Assembly (NCBI GenBank): GCA_965279195.1
Contig: CBDIHP010000024.1
Span: 57,432-121,431 of the forward strand
Direction: 5' to 3'
Length of the DNA stretch: 64,000 bases
Source: CBDIHP01 sp965279195
GTDB lineage: Bacteria > Planctomycetota > Planctomycetia > Isosphaerales > Isosphaeraceae
Position 1 is the first letter of the stretch. Every line of letters begins with the position of its first letter. Shown here one piece after another: positions 7,968 through 17,900 of this stretch. Under the pieces are notes generated by a model that saw nothing but the letters and a program-made list of their open reading frames with translations, was not told the origin of the DNA and did no database searches. The position numbers were made by a program, and so were the translations under genes.

Positions 7968-8556
7968 GTCCGGTTGTAACGGCGCGGCCGGCGAAAAGGC
8001 CGGGGAATTCTCCAGCCCGGACCGCCGCGATTTCGTAAGGTTTCCCGGGCGGTTCGCGCCCGGCATCAAGGCAAGGGACGCACGAAGATTTGTGCGTCTT
8101 TGTGATGTTCCGGACTTTTGATGCGGAAACGCTGGTGGCCCGGGGGCTTGCGGCGAATTGGGTTCGTTTCGCAACTCCGCGTGCGCGAGAAGTCGGGTCT
8201 GCTTGCGCCACGAAAGGTCCGGAATCGATCATCTGGAGAGCCTGGGAAAGCTGGGCAAGACGTGCAAGGTAGATTCTCGCAAGTCGTAATGGGGAGGCGG
8301 CTTCGGTCGGGATCGGGGGGCTTGAGCGCCCTGGCAAGGCGGGGGGTTGGTGGGTACACTCGGTAGCGAGCGGCCCGACGGTTGGGCCCTTTGGGGATTT
8401 CCCCGCGCGGCGGGCGGCCGGACGGTCGCGGCCGGCGGGGGGGATCGGCCCGCGGGTGACGCGGGCGGGTCCGTTTTCGGATTTCGGCGGCGGGCCCGAC
8501 CGGGTCGTCGTCGCCGGCCCTTGGATTTTCGGCTCAGACAGACAAGGAGAACCCTG

Positions 8557-9324
8557 GTGCGACGCTTCGCCACGATCGCCGCCTCTCTCGCGCTGATGCT
8601 CGGCCTCAGCGCGGTCGGCCAACTGTTTGCGCAGGACCCGAAGAAGGACGAGAAGAAGGCCGAGGCCCCGAAGGTCGAGGCCAAGAAGGACGAACCGAAG
8701 AAGGAGGAGCCGAAGAAGGAGGCTGCTCCGAAGAAGGAAGAGGCCCCGAAGGCCGCCGAGCCGCCGATCCCGGCCATCCCGCCCGAGGTCGAGGCCAAGC
8801 TGGAGGCCGCGCGCAAGGCCGTGGCCGAGGCCATCGTGGCGGCGCAGGACGCCGGGCTGGTCGAGACGACCATCGAGCCCCCGCCGATCCTCGACCTGCT
8901 GGTCACCGGCCGCGCCCTGGACGCCCGCGACGTCAAGGCCCGCCGGGGCGTCTCGGTCGAGGTCTTCGGCGCCTGGTTCACCGGCTTCAACAAGGCCGTC
9001 GAGGGCGTGACCGCCCAGGAGAACATCCGGATCGTCAAGCCCTCCCAGGGCCTGACCGACTTCTACGGCCAGCGCGCCAACGTCTTCAACCGGCACATCG
9101 AGGCCGCCCGCAAGGCCAAGGACGCCGCCAAGCCCAAGGCCGAGCCGAAGAAGGAAGAACCGAAGAAGGAAGAGCCCAAGAAGCCCGAGGCCAAGAAGGA
9201 AGAGCCGAAGAAGGAAGAGGCCAAGAAGCCCGAGGCCAAGAAGGAAGAGCCGAAGAAGGAAGAGGCCAAGAAGCCCGAAGCCAAGAAGGAAGAGCCCAAG
9301 AAGGACGCCCCGAAGTCCAAGTGA
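8557..9324 (+). CDS. Exported Lys/Glu/Pro-rich repeat protein
   Basis: A 255-residue protein. The GTG at 8557 is chosen because AAGGAGA lies 7 bases upstream and the frame then begins with a signal peptide (RRFATIAASLALMLGLSAVGQLFA). A low-complexity charged segment (~residues 27-65) follows. A globular central region (~70-190) contains LVTGRALDARDVKARRGV and FGAWFTGFNKAV. The C-terminus is tandem PKKEE/AKKPEAKKEE repeats. I do not know the family. Similar Lys/Pro/Ala tails in bacteria often span or coat the envelope or bind polyanions, but that is a weak analogy. A terminator-like hairpin follows, so it is probably a single-gene unit. Confidence 0.8.
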   Translation: MRRFATIAASLALMLGLSAVGQLFAQDPKKDEKKAEAPKVEAKKDEPKKEEPKKEAAPKKEEAPKAAEPPIPAIPPEVEAKLEAARKAVAEAIVAAQDAGLVETTIEPPPILDLLVTGRALDARDVKARRGVSVEVFGAWFTGFNKAVEGVTAQENIRIVKPSQGLTDFYGQRANVFNRHIEAARKAKDAAKPKAEPKKEEPKKEEPKKPEAKKEEPKKEEAKKPEAKKEEPKKEEAKKPEAKKEEPKKDAPKSK

Positions 9325-9361
9325 TTTCGAGGGTTGCGTCCTGAACACGGCGTCCGCCGCG

Positions 9362-9395
9362 CGGGCCCGTGCTGTCGCCAGGCAGCGCGGGCCCG
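9362..9395 (+). terminator. Probable rho-independent terminator
   Basis: A 13-base stem (CGGGCCCGTGCTG pairing with CAGCGCGGGCCCG, one G-U pair) with a loop of about 8 bases is followed by TCCGTTTC. It lies 37 bases after the stop of the Lys-rich gene. The T-tract is weak. Confidence 0.5.
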
Positions 9396-9554
9396 TCCGT
9401 TTCGAACGGCCGGCGGAATGTGTTCTAGAGTCCTCAGAGAGGGCGTCCCGGCCGGCACAACCCGCCCAGGCGGGCCCGGGGAGGCCACGACGGCCCCCGG
9501 GGTAATCGATCCGAAGTCCGACCGGAGCGGCCCTCGCCAAGGACGAGGACCACG

Positions 9555-11495
9555 ATGACCGTGCGCCACGCGACGAGGAGGCGGGAGTCCCGATCACGCA
9601 AGGGGTTGACGCTGGTGGAGATGCTCGTCGTCGTCGCCCTGGTGGTGATGATGATGGCCATCCTGGCGTCGGTCTTCCAGAAGGCCACCGAGGCGATGAT
9701 CGCCGCGAGATCCTACCAGGAGCTGGACAACGACCTGCGGCGGGTCGAGTCCGTCCTGAGGTCCGACCTGGAGGGGGTCACGGCGCGGATGACCCCGCCT
9801 AACGACCCGGCCTGGAAGCGGGGGTACTTCGAATACGGCGAGAACGCCCCGGCCGACCTCCAGGGGGAGGACACCGACGACTACCTCGCCTTCACCACCC
9901 GCGCCGCCCGGGGCCACGGCTTCAGCGGCCGGGTCTGGATCCCCAGGACGCCCCAGAACCTCGCCGTGAACCAGGCGATCCAGCCGGTCGCGGTCACATC
10001 GAAGACGGCCGAGGTGATCTACTTCCTGCGCAACGGGAACCTCTACCGTCGGGTGTTCCTGGTCGCGCCCGAGCGTCGGGGTTCGTTGGGGGTGGGGACG
10101 GCGGTCGGCACCCAGGGGGGGTACAACGCCCCGTTCTTCGGCAACGCCGCCGTGAGCTGGCAAGGCATGAACGACCTCTCCTGCCGGCCGCCGGAGGGGA
10201 TCAACGCGGTGCCGATCCCCAACGACCTGGGGGACCTCACCAGCCGCGAGAACCGGGCCTTCCGGCCGAGGTTCTCGGGCGATTACCGGGTCAACAACAG
10301 CCGGACCTCCGCCCGGCCCGACGGCCAGCCCGACGACTTCAACCTCGACGGCCTGCCCGACTACTACCCGACCTTCTACCCCAACGCCTTCAACCCCATC
10401 AGCCCGCCGGGGACCATCCCGCCGTACAAGGCGGCCGAACTCCTGGGCCGCAACCCCTTCGGGCTGTCGGTCTTCATCAGCCACGACACCATGCCCTTCC
10501 CGTTCGTCTTCCCCGGGGCGTACTCCCGGCCCGCCCCCGAGACGCTGAACTCGCCCTACGGCTGGCTGCACGCGCTCGACCCTTCGGGCAAGACCCATAA
10601 TCATAGCCCGATCGACCTGGGCGACACCCTGCCGGTGCCCGCGAGCTCGTCGCAGTTCCAGACCTGGTGGGGGTTCCCGACCTGGCGCGAGACGACCTCC
10701 CCGCGCTGGCTGGACCCGATCGCCCGGGTGAACAACGGCGCCCAGCGCCAGCCGCAGGGGCTCCGGCCGTTCCCGCCCCAGCTCGCGCCGTCGCAATCGA
10801 CCGTGACCAACAACCTGCTGCCGCCGCAGACGCCCGCGAACCTCGTCGATCCCCGCTCGGCCCCGGCCTATTCCGACGGCGCGGGCTCGGCCACGTTCGC
10901 CCGGACGCTCAACGGCAAGCCCGACCCCAGGGCCTGGGAGGACGACCTGCTCCTGGCCAACGTCCGGAGCTTCGACGTCAAGTCCTTCGACCCCGACGCG
11001 GCCATCTATAGCGCGGGCGGCGTCCCCTTCGCCTCCGGCTATCACGACCTCGGCTACGGCTCGCTCCAGCCGGGGTTGAATGGCCTGGTCGTCCTGAACC
11101 AGGCCCTCCTGCAGGGCACCCCCCTGGCCTATCACGACGCCGACCGCAACCCGATCGGGTTCGGCCACGAGGGGCGGATCCCGCCGCTCTCGACCGACTT
11201 CCGGCTCAATCCGTCGCGGCCCGACGGCGTGGTGGCCGACGACCACCCCAGCGTGATCCGCCTGAGGCGCGTCTGGGACTCCTGGTCCACCACCTACACC
11301 AACGCCCCCGACACCGACCTGAACCTCAACGGCTCGGCCTTGCAGCCCGTGAACAACCGGCCGGTGTACCCGTCGTTCCCGCCCCCCTATCCGTCGCCCT
11401 TGCGAGGGATCCAGGTCCAGATCCGCCTCACCGACCCCGCCTCGCGCCGGATCAAGGTCTTGACGATCCGGCATGACTTCGCGGACAAACTGTAG
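9555..11495 (+). CDS. Large prepilin-type N-terminal methylation protein
   Basis: A 646-residue protein with a type IV prepilin/pseudopilin start: basic leader, then KGLTLVEMLVVVALVVMMM with the expected Gly-leader cleavage site and Glu at +5. A coiled helix (QKATEAMIAARSYQELDNDLRRVESVL) follows, as in GspJ-like minor pseudopilins. The long remainder (~residues 80-640) is rich in Pro, Asn and Asp and has no recognised domain. The C-terminus (RIKVLTIRHDFADKL) resembles minor pseudopilin ends. It is much longer than classical pseudopilins (about 150-250 residues). The likely role is in a type II secretion-like or pilus-like envelope machine. The TAG stop coincides with the start of an inverted repeat. 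Confidence 0.8.
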   Translation: MTVRHATRRRESRSRKGLTLVEMLVVVALVVMMMAILASVFQKATEAMIAARSYQELDNDLRRVESVLRSDLEGVTARMTPPNDPAWKRGYFEYGENAPADLQGEDTDDYLAFTTRAARGHGFSGRVWIPRTPQNLAVNQAIQPVAVTSKTAEVIYFLRNGNLYRRVFLVAPERRGSLGVGTAVGTQGGYNAPFFGNAAVSWQGMNDLSCRPPEGINAVPIPNDLGDLTSRENRAFRPRFSGDYRVNNSRTSARPDGQPDDFNLDGLPDYYPTFYPNAFNPISPPGTIPPYKAAELLGRNPFGLSVFISHDTMPFPFVFPGAYSRPAPETLNSPYGWLHALDPSGKTHNHSPIDLGDTLPVPASSSQFQTWWGFPTWRETTSPRWLDPIARVNNGAQRQPQGLRPFPPQLAPSQSTVTNNLLPPQTPANLVDPRSAPAYSDGAGSATFARTLNGKPDPRAWEDDLLLANVRSFDVKSFDPDAAIYSAGGVPFASGYHDLGYGSLQPGLNGLVVLNQALLQGTPLAYHDADRNPIGFGHEGRIPPLSTDFRLNPSRPDGVVADDHPSVIRLRRVWDSWSTTYTNAPDTDLNLNGSALQPVNNRPVYPSFPPPYPSPLRGIQVQIRLTDPASRRIKVLTIRHDFADKL

Positions 11496-11561
11496 GGCCC
11501 GCGATTGCGGACGAATCCGAGAATTCCAATACAAGAATTGGTCCGCAATCGCGGACCCTAC
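11493..11561. repeat. 69-bp TAGGG palindromic repeat overlapping a stop codon
   Basis: The left end TAGGGCCCGCGATTGCGGAC pairs with the right end GTCCGCAATCGCGGACCCTA. The middle contains a second palindrome of GAATT. The first three bases are the stop codon of the prepilin gene. A related element follows the carbonic anhydrase. Confidence 0.8.
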
Positions 11562-11572
11562 GGGGTTGCGCC

Positions 11573-12442
11573 GTGCCCGAACCTTCCCGGCCCCGCCTGA
11601 TCCACGAGTTCGACCCGCACGCCCACGCGTATCCCAGGACGGCGCAGGAGGCGGTCGACCTGCTGCTCGCGGGGAACGAGACGATCCGAGGCTTCCACGA
11701 CGACTGCCGGGTCGCGGGCGAGGGGCGGCAACCGTCGGGGTTGGAGCGGGTGATGCCGCTCACGAGGCGGCAGGTCGGGCTCAATCACCTCGACGACCTG
11801 GGGTTCCCGAGGCAGGCCCCGTGGGCGGTCTTCCTCGGTTGCGCCGACGCCCGGGTGCCGTCGGAGCTGCTGTTCGGCCAGGGGTTCAACGACCTGTTCG
11901 ACATCCGGGTGGCGGGGAACGTCCTCAGCGACGAGTCGGCGGCGAGCCTGATCTTCGCGCTGAGGCACTTCACCGCGCCGATCCCGGAGGACCTGCCCCG
12001 GGTGCGGCTGGCGGTGGTGCTCGGCCACCGGGGCTGCGGGGCGGTCAAGGCGGTGGTCGAGCATTTCCAGGCCCAGGGCCCGGGCATGCCGGTCGCCGAG
12101 GCCGTGTCCCGGCTGGGGACCTCGCCGCTGGAGAACCTGATGCGGCGGATCTACCCCGCATTCGCCGAGGTCGCCGCCGGCGAAGCCGACCCCTGGGACC
12201 CGTCGCGCAAGCCCGACCTGATCGAGGCCGCCGTCGTCGCCAACGTCCGGATGACCGCCGAGGCGGTGTCGCGGATCATCGAGTCCGAGTCCGCCGCCCA
12301 CCCCCACGCCGCCTCGGTGACGGTCGCCTACGGGGCCTACGACCCGTTCACCTTCGAGGTCAGCGACCACGCCTTCACGACGGTCGAGAAGGCGATGCCG
12401 TCGCGGGAGCGGAAGTCCAGGTTGGGCCTGGTCGCCGGGTAG
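11573..12442 (+). CDS. Beta-class carbonic anhydrase
   Basis: A 289-residue cytosolic enzyme predicted to interconvert CO2 and bicarbonate with a zinc ion. The ligand and catalytic signature is complete: Cys90-Ala-Asp92-Ala-Arg94, then His152 and Cys155 in GHRGCGAV. An N-terminal AVDLLLAGN segment is typical of the family. The protein is longer than common bacterial members (about 200-230 residues) because of an insertion around residues 160-225. The GTG at 11573 is used; no strong ribosome-binding site is visible because a palindromic repeat lies directly upstream. The TAG stop is again the first three bases of a TAGGG repeat. Confidence 0.9.
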   Translation: MPEPSRPRLIHEFDPHAHAYPRTAQEAVDLLLAGNETIRGFHDDCRVAGEGRQPSGLERVMPLTRRQVGLNHLDDLGFPRQAPWAVFLGCADARVPSELLFGQGFNDLFDIRVAGNVLSDESAASLIFALRHFTAPIPEDLPRVRLAVVLGHRGCGAVKAVVEHFQAQGPGMPVAEAVSRLGTSPLENLMRRIYPAFAEVAAGEADPWDPSRKPDLIEAAVVANVRMTAEAVSRIIESESAAHPHAASVTVAYGAYDPFTFEVSDHAFTTVEKAMPSRERKSRLGLVAG

Positions 12443-12509
12443 GGTCCGCTCTCGCGAATCATTTTTCCTACCCGATACGAACAAAAATGGTCGGCGGAGC
12501 GGACCCTAC
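12440..12509. repeat. 70-bp TAGGG palindromic repeat overlapping a stop codon
   Basis: The left end TAGGGTCCGCTCTCGCGAA and right end GGCGGAGCGGACCCTA are inverted with an A/T-rich middle. The first three bases are the stop codon of the carbonic anhydrase gene. The outer ends match those of the 11493-11561 copy. Confidence 0.75.
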
Positions 12510-12524
12510 GGGATGGAAACAGAA

Positions 12525-12553
12525 ACGGCCCCGGGCTTGAGACCCGGGGCCGT
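12525..12553. terminator. Bidirectional rho-independent terminator
   Basis: A perfect 11-base stem (ACGGCCCCGGG pairing with CCCGGGGCCGT), a 7-base loop and TTTT on the plus strand, with an A-rich 5' side giving TTT on the minus strand. It lies between the convergent carbonic anhydrase and DUF1559 genes and can serve both. Confidence 0.85.
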
Positions 12554-12577
12554 TTTCGGACGGGCGGACGGCCCGGA

Positions 12578-13747
12578 TTACAGGGCGTCGGCGCTGATGA
12601 CTTCGCCGCCGTTGATGGTGCCGAAGGCGCGCCAGGTGGCGATGTTGACGGTGTCCTTGACGAACTTGACGGAGCCGTCGCCGGAGAGGATGTTGGCGCC
12701 GCCGGGGTGCTGGCTGCGGGCGGAGACGATGGCGTGCTCGCTGGGGACGTCCATCAGGCTGGAGCCGAGGCCGCAGTCCCAGCCCCTCCAGTTGGGGGGG
12801 GCGGCGTGGTTGTAGAGGGTCGAGATGTACCAGGAGTAGCCCCAGCCGTCGGAGAACTGCAGGCCGAAGCCCGGGCTGGAGACGTAGCGGCCCTGCTGGT
12901 AGAAGACCGAGGGGTTGGTGCCGAGGTTCTGGCAGGCGGCCATCAGGGTGTCGGAGTCGGCCAGGCCGTTGGAGTAGGTCAGGGTGATGCCGAAGACCCC
13001 GATGGAGTCGCTGCGGGAGGGGGTGGTGAAGTTCCCCGAGCCCTTGGTGCGCTCGGCGAAGACGGCGGTGTTGGAGGTGCCGTCGGTCATCTCGGCCAGG
13101 GTGCGGGCCTTGCCGATGGTGAACGCGCCGTTGCCGGCGGTGTTGGCGTTCGGGGTGTTATCCGGGCGGACGCCGCCGCCGGCGTAGGGGGTGCTGCCGC
13201 CGAAGTTGGCCCGGTAGTTGTTCTCGCCGCCGGGGCCGCCGCCGGTCGCGAACGGGTCGCTCGGGCAGGTGAAGGTGTTCTGGGTCAGCACGAACGCGGT
13301 GTAGTTCGGGTTGGCGACCACGCCGGCGGCCGTCTGCATGGTGCCCGACAGCGCCGTCATGAAGTTCATGGCGTTGTAGGCCGCCGTCTGCTCCATGTAA
13401 TTCAGGATGTGGCAGTGCACCGACCAGTAGCCGGTCCACTCGCCGGCGTTCGCCGGGCTGACCGAGCCGTAGGAGGTGTAGCTGTTCTGGACCGCGCCCG
13501 ACTTCACCCAGTCCGGCGACATCCGGCCCGGCGGGAAGGCGTTATGAGTGCTGATGTAGTTGTGCAAGCCCAACCCGATCTGCTTCAGGTTGTTGGTGCA
13601 CTGGATCCGGCGGGCGGCCTCGCGGGCCGACTGCACCGCGGGGAGCAGCAGGGCGATCAGGACGGCGATGATGGCGATGACGACGAGCAGCTCGATCAGC
13701 GTGAAACCCCGGCGGCTCTCAACCCTCGATGACGGTCGGGCGTGCAT
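12578..13747 (-). CDS. DUF1559 prepilin-like protein
   Basis: A 389-residue member of the planctomycete-expanded DUF1559 family. The start at 13747 has GAGGGGAGA upstream. The short basic leader is followed by RRGFTLIELLVVIAIIAVL, a type IV prepilin N-terminus with Glu+5. The family landmarks follow: SAREAARRIQCTNNLKQIGL, FPPGR, EQT, CPSD, and a C-terminal GGANILSGDGSVKFVKD block ending in GEVISADAL. Members are thought to be exported by a type II-like machine and displayed on the envelope; the exact role is not established. It is one of four such genes in this window, all on the minus strand. Confidence 0.93.
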   Translation of the reverse strand: MHARPSSRVESRRGFTLIELLVVIAIIAVLIALLLPAVQSAREAARRIQCTNNLKQIGLGLHNYISTHNAFPPGRMSPDWVKSGAVQNSYTSYGSVSPANAGEWTGYWSVHCHILNYMEQTAAYNAMNFMTALSGTMQTAAGVVANPNYTAFVLTQNTFTCPSDPFATGGGPGGENNYRANFGGSTPYAGGGVRPDNTPNANTAGNGAFTIGKARTLAEMTDGTSNTAVFAERTKGSGNFTTPSRSDSIGVFGITLTYSNGLADSDTLMAACQNLGTNPSVFYQQGRYVSSPGFGLQFSDGWGYSWYISTLYNHAAPPNWRGWDCGLGSSLMDVPSEHAIVSARSQHPGGANILSGDGSVKFVKDTVNIATWRAFGTINGGEVISADAL

Positions 13748-14040
13748 GGTTCTCCCCTCGGGTAAACGAAGCGAAAGCGCGGCGCGCGGCCGCACACGGA
13801 GTTCAATCTTATGCAAGTGTTGGCTCTGCCGTCCTGTGGATCGGAAATCTTCAAGCGAACTTCATGCCTTCTTCATCAACATGGGGCCGGGAGGCCACAT
13901 TCCGCCGCAAACACCCCCCATTCGGTGGATTCCACGCAAAAACCCGGACCATCCCGGACACCTCGCCGAATGTGACCTATGCCTTGAATTGGGGCAACGT
14001 CGCCCGGAACCGAGGCAAATCCCGAGGCGGGGGGGATGTC

Positions 14041-14907
14041 GTGTCGAAGCCCTACGACTCCACCACGAAGGAACTCGTCGAGGCCCACCCGGCGGACTGG
14101 CTGGCGCTCGGCGGGCTGGCCGTCGGGCTGCCGATCGGGCTCATCAACTCCGACCTCTCGACCCTGACCTCGCAGGCCGACAAGGTCATCCTGGTCGACG
14201 GCCCGGCCCCCTGGCTGGTCAACATGGAACTCCAGTCGGGCCGGGACACCTCGCTGCCCTTGCGGGTCCTCCGGTATCATATCCTCCTGAGGTACCGCCA
14301 CGGGATCGCGGTCGAGAGCCTGATCGTCCTGCTCCGCCCGGAGGCCGACGGCCCGGAGCTGGGCGGCCTGCTCCGGCTGCCCGGGCCCGACGGCGGCCCC
14401 CAGATCGAGTTCCGGTTCAAGGTCCTGCGCGTCTGGGAGATCCCCGCCGGTCGGCTCCTCGCCGGCGGCCTGGGCACGCTCCCCCTGGCCCCGATCGGCA
14501 AGGTCGAGCCCGAGCGGCTCCCCTCGCTGATCCGCGAGATCGGCCGCAGGCTGGACGCCGAGGCCACCCCCGCGCAGAAGGAACTGCTGCTCTCGGCCAC
14601 CTGGATCCTGATGGGCCTGAAGTTCGACCCCGATTTCACCACGGACCTGATGTCGAGGATCATCAACATGAAGGAATCGGCGACCTATCAGGCGGCGGTG
14701 CAGGAAGGCGTGGCCCTCGGGCGCGAGGAGGGCGGCCTGGTTGAGATCCAGCGCATCCTGTTCCGGCTGGGCACGAAGCGGCTGGGCGAGCCCTCCCCCG
14801 GCATCCGCGAACGCATCGCCCGGCTCAAGGACCTGGCCGTCCTCGAAGACCTGGTCGAGCGGCAGCTCACCGCCGCCTCGTGGGATGAGCTGATGGAAGG
14901 GCTATAA
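14041..14907 (+). CDS. Rpn-like PD-(D/E)XK nuclease / putative transposase-related protein
   Basis: A 288-residue protein. The GTG start at 14041 follows a G-rich stretch (GGCGGGGGGGAT); the frame is open further upstream but no better start is seen. The N-terminal half has the layout of Rpn-type PD-(D/E)XK nucleases: an acidic strand (INSDLSTLTSQADKV), then WLVNMELQSGRD, the ExQ motif used in this clade, then LPLRVLRYHI. The C-terminal ~60 residues (EIQRILFRLGTKRLG, LEDLVERQL) resemble the DUF4351-like helical tail common in these proteins. Known relatives are DNA endonucleases that raise RecA-independent recombination. No neighbouring gene is clearly linked. Confidence 0.75.
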   Translation: MSKPYDSTTKELVEAHPADWLALGGLAVGLPIGLINSDLSTLTSQADKVILVDGPAPWLVNMELQSGRDTSLPLRVLRYHILLRYRHGIAVESLIVLLRPEADGPELGGLLRLPGPDGGPQIEFRFKVLRVWEIPAGRLLAGGLGTLPLAPIGKVEPERLPSLIREIGRRLDAEATPAQKELLLSATWILMGLKFDPDFTTDLMSRIINMKESATYQAAVQEGVALGREEGGLVEIQRILFRLGTKRLGEPSPGIRERIARLKDLAVLEDLVERQLTAASWDELMEGL

Positions 14908-14916
14908 TCCCCTTTG

Positions 14917-14943
14917 GGGTGCGGCAGCTCCGCTCCCGCACCC
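14917..14943. terminator. Hairpin between convergent genes
   Basis: GGGTGCGG and CCGCACCC form an 8-base stem around a 11-base loop. It lies between the convergent Rpn-like and efflux-pump genes. The loop contains GCTCCGCTC, as in the CCGCTCCCGCACTCC repeat family, so it may be a repeat relic doing terminator duty. There is no clear T-tract. Confidence 0.4.
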
Positions 14944-14951
14944 TGAATGGG

Positions 14952-17900
14952 TCAGCAGATGGCCTCGGGGGCCTCGCCGGCGGCGCGGGCGCTCTTGCCG
15001 CCGACGAACCAGGGGTAGATGGCGGGGAGCAAGAGGGCGGTCAGCAATGTGGAGGTCACCAGGCCGCCGATGACGACGGTGGCCAGGGGGCGCTGGATCT
15101 CCGCGCCGGGGGTGGTGGAGATGGCCATGGGGAGGAACCCGAACCCGGCGACCATCGCGGTCATCAGGATCGGCCGCAGCCGCACGAGCGCCGCCTCGCG
15201 GGCGGCATGGTGCGGCTCCTGGCCGTCCTGACGCAGGTGCTCGACCGCGCTGACCCACACCAGGCCGTTCAGCACCGCCACGCCGAACAGCGCGATGAAG
15301 CCGACGCCCGCCGAGATCGAGAACGGCAAGCCACGCGCCGCCAGGGCGAACACCCCGCCCGTCGCCGCCATCGGCACCGCCAGGTAGATCAGCGACGCCA
15401 GCTTCAGCGAGCCGAACGTGCTGTAGAGCAGCAGGAAGATCAGGAGCAAGGCCACCGGCACGACCACCAGCAGGCGTCGGGAGGCCGTCTGGAGGTGCTC
15501 GAACTGGCCGCCCCAGCGGATGATGTAGCCGGCCGGCAGTTTGACCTCGCGGGCGATGGCGGCCTCGGCCTCCTCGACGAACCCGGCGAGGTCGCGGTCG
15601 CGGACGTTCACGCCGACGACCGCCCTGCGCTGGATGTTCTCGCGTTCGACCTCGCTCGGCCCCTCCTCCATCGTGACCTCGGCCAGGTCCGACAAGGGGA
15701 TCGCGCGGCCCTTGGGGTCCTTGATCCGGATCGCCTTGATCTGCGACGGGTCGTTCCGCCACGACTCCGGCAGCCGGACCTGGATCGGGTGGCGGATCTG
15801 CCCCTCGAACACCGTGCCGACCGTCGTCCCGCCGAGCGCGGCCACCGCATCAAGGACGTCCTGCGCCTTGATGCCATAACGCGCGAGCTGGTCGCGCCGG
15901 ACCGACACCCTCAGCATCGGCAGGCGTCCCGAACTGGGCGACTTCAGGTCGTTCGCGCCGGGGATCCGGGAGAGGACCTTCTCGACCTGCGAGGCCAGGT
16001 CGCGGAGCACGTCGAAGTCGGGCCCGTAGATCAGGGCCGCCACGTCGCTCTTCACGCCCGCGACCAGCTCGTTCACGCGCATCTCGATCGGCTGCGAGAA
16101 GCCGAACTTCACGCCGGGGACGTTCTCGTTCAGGGCCTTGTCCATCTCCTCGATGAGGTCGTCGCGGCTCAAGCCGGCGCGCCACTCGGACATCGGCCTG
16201 AGCAGGGTCCAGACGTCGGTCTGGTGCACGCCCATGACGTCGTTGGCGATCTCCGGCCGGCCGGTCTTGCAGTAGACCATCCGGACCTCGGGGAATTTCC
16301 TGAGCACATTCTCAATCTGCGTCGACGCCGGCACCGCCCCTTCGAGCGCCGCCGAGGGGATCCGCACGGCCTCCACCAGCAAATCGCCCTCGTTCAGCTT
16401 GGGCATGAACTCCGCCCCGAGGTTCATCGCCACCGGCACGCTCACGCCGATCAACGCCAGGGCCAGGAGCGCGGCGTATCCCGGGTGCCAGACCACCTTG
16501 TCGAGGATCGGCGTGTAGATCCTCTTGAAGAACCGGATCAGGAAGACGTCCTTCTCCTCGGCCTTCGAACTCAGCCCCAGGGACGCCAGCACCGGCATCA
16601 GGGTGAGCGACAGGATCATCGAGCCCGCCAGCGCGAAGATGACCGTCAACGCCATCGGCCGGAAGAGCTTGCCCTCCGTCCCCTGGAGCGCCAGGATCGG
16701 CAGATAGACGATCGCGATGATGAGTTCGCCGAACATCGTCGGCTTGCGGACCTCCACGGCGGCGTCGCGGATGATCTCGATCTTGGGCCGGCTGCCCCCT
16801 TCGTGCGCCAGGCGCCGGACGCAGTTCTCGATCATGATCACGCTGGAGTCGACGATCAGGCCGAAGTCGATCGCCCCCAGGCTCATGAGGCTGGCCGTCA
16901 CGCCCGTCGCCAGCATGATGTTCGACGCCACCAGCATCGACAGCGGGATCGCCAGCGCGACGATCAGGCCGCCCCGGATGTTCCCGAGCATGAATAAAAG
17001 GATGAGAATCACCAGCCCGCCGCCTTCGAGCAGGTTGTGGATGACGGTCTCCAGCGTCTGGTCGATCAGGTGGGTGCGGTCGTAGAGGGTCTCGATGGTC
17101 ACGCCCGGCGGCAGGCTGTGCTGGAGCTTCTCGATCTCCGCCTTGACCTTCTCGACCACCTGACGCGAGTTCTCGCCGATGAGCATCATGACCAGGCCGG
17201 TGACGATCTCCCCTTCCCCGTCCTTGGTGACGAGCCCCGCGCGGATCATCGGGGCCGGGTGGACCTTCGCCACGTCGCCGATCGTGACGGGCACGCCCAT
17301 GCGCTCGTCGACGACGATCGCCGCGATCTCGGCGGCCGAGTGGACCTGGCTCTCGCCCCGGATGTAGCGGGCCTCGCCGTCGCGGACGATGTAGCCGCCG
17401 CCGACGTTGGCGTTGTTCTCGCGCAAGGCGTTGAACACGTCGGTCATCGACAGGTGGAACTCGCCGAGCTTGTCGGGGTCGAGCTCGACCTGATAGGTCT
17501 TGAGCTCGCCGCCGTGCGAGTTGATCTCGGTGACGCCCTTGATGCTCCGGAGCTGCGAGGCCACGAACCAGTCGAGGGTCGTCCGCAGCTCCATCGGCGA
17601 GATGCCGGCCCCCTTGACCTGGAACTGGAAGACCTCCCCGAGCGCGGTGGCGATCGGCCCGAGGGTAGGCGTGCCGTAGCCGGCCGGGATGTTGCCGGCC
17701 GCGCCCGTGAGCCGCTCGCCGACGAGCTGCCTCGCCCGGAAGAGGTCCGTCCCCTCCTCGAACACGATCGTGACGAGGGAGATCCCGAACTTGGAGATCG
17801 AGCGGATCGACTCGACGTTCGGCAGGCCGCTCATGGCCTTCTCGACGGGGATCGAGAGCAGGGTCTCGACCTCCATCGGGCTGAGCGCCGGCGCCTCGGT

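Larger units (their letters stand above)
7680..8556. other. Long repeat-rich intergenic region
   Basis: About 880 bases without a convincing gene. It starts with a TAGGGTGGGGTG element fused to the cyclase stop codon, then holds a 145-bp inverted-repeat element, a single arm of another repeat family, and a copy of the GAATTGGGTTCGTTTC motif near 8156-8172 that recurs near 25390 and 41090. A small hairpin (GACGCAC/GTGCGTC) lies at 8077-8098. The last ~150 bases probably hold the promoter of the next gene. Confidence 0.6.

Noticed and set aside
14919..16997. A 692-residue plus-strand frame opposite the efflux pump
   Set aside because: Arg/Asp/His/Gln-rich antisense shadow with no signal, domain or ribosome site.
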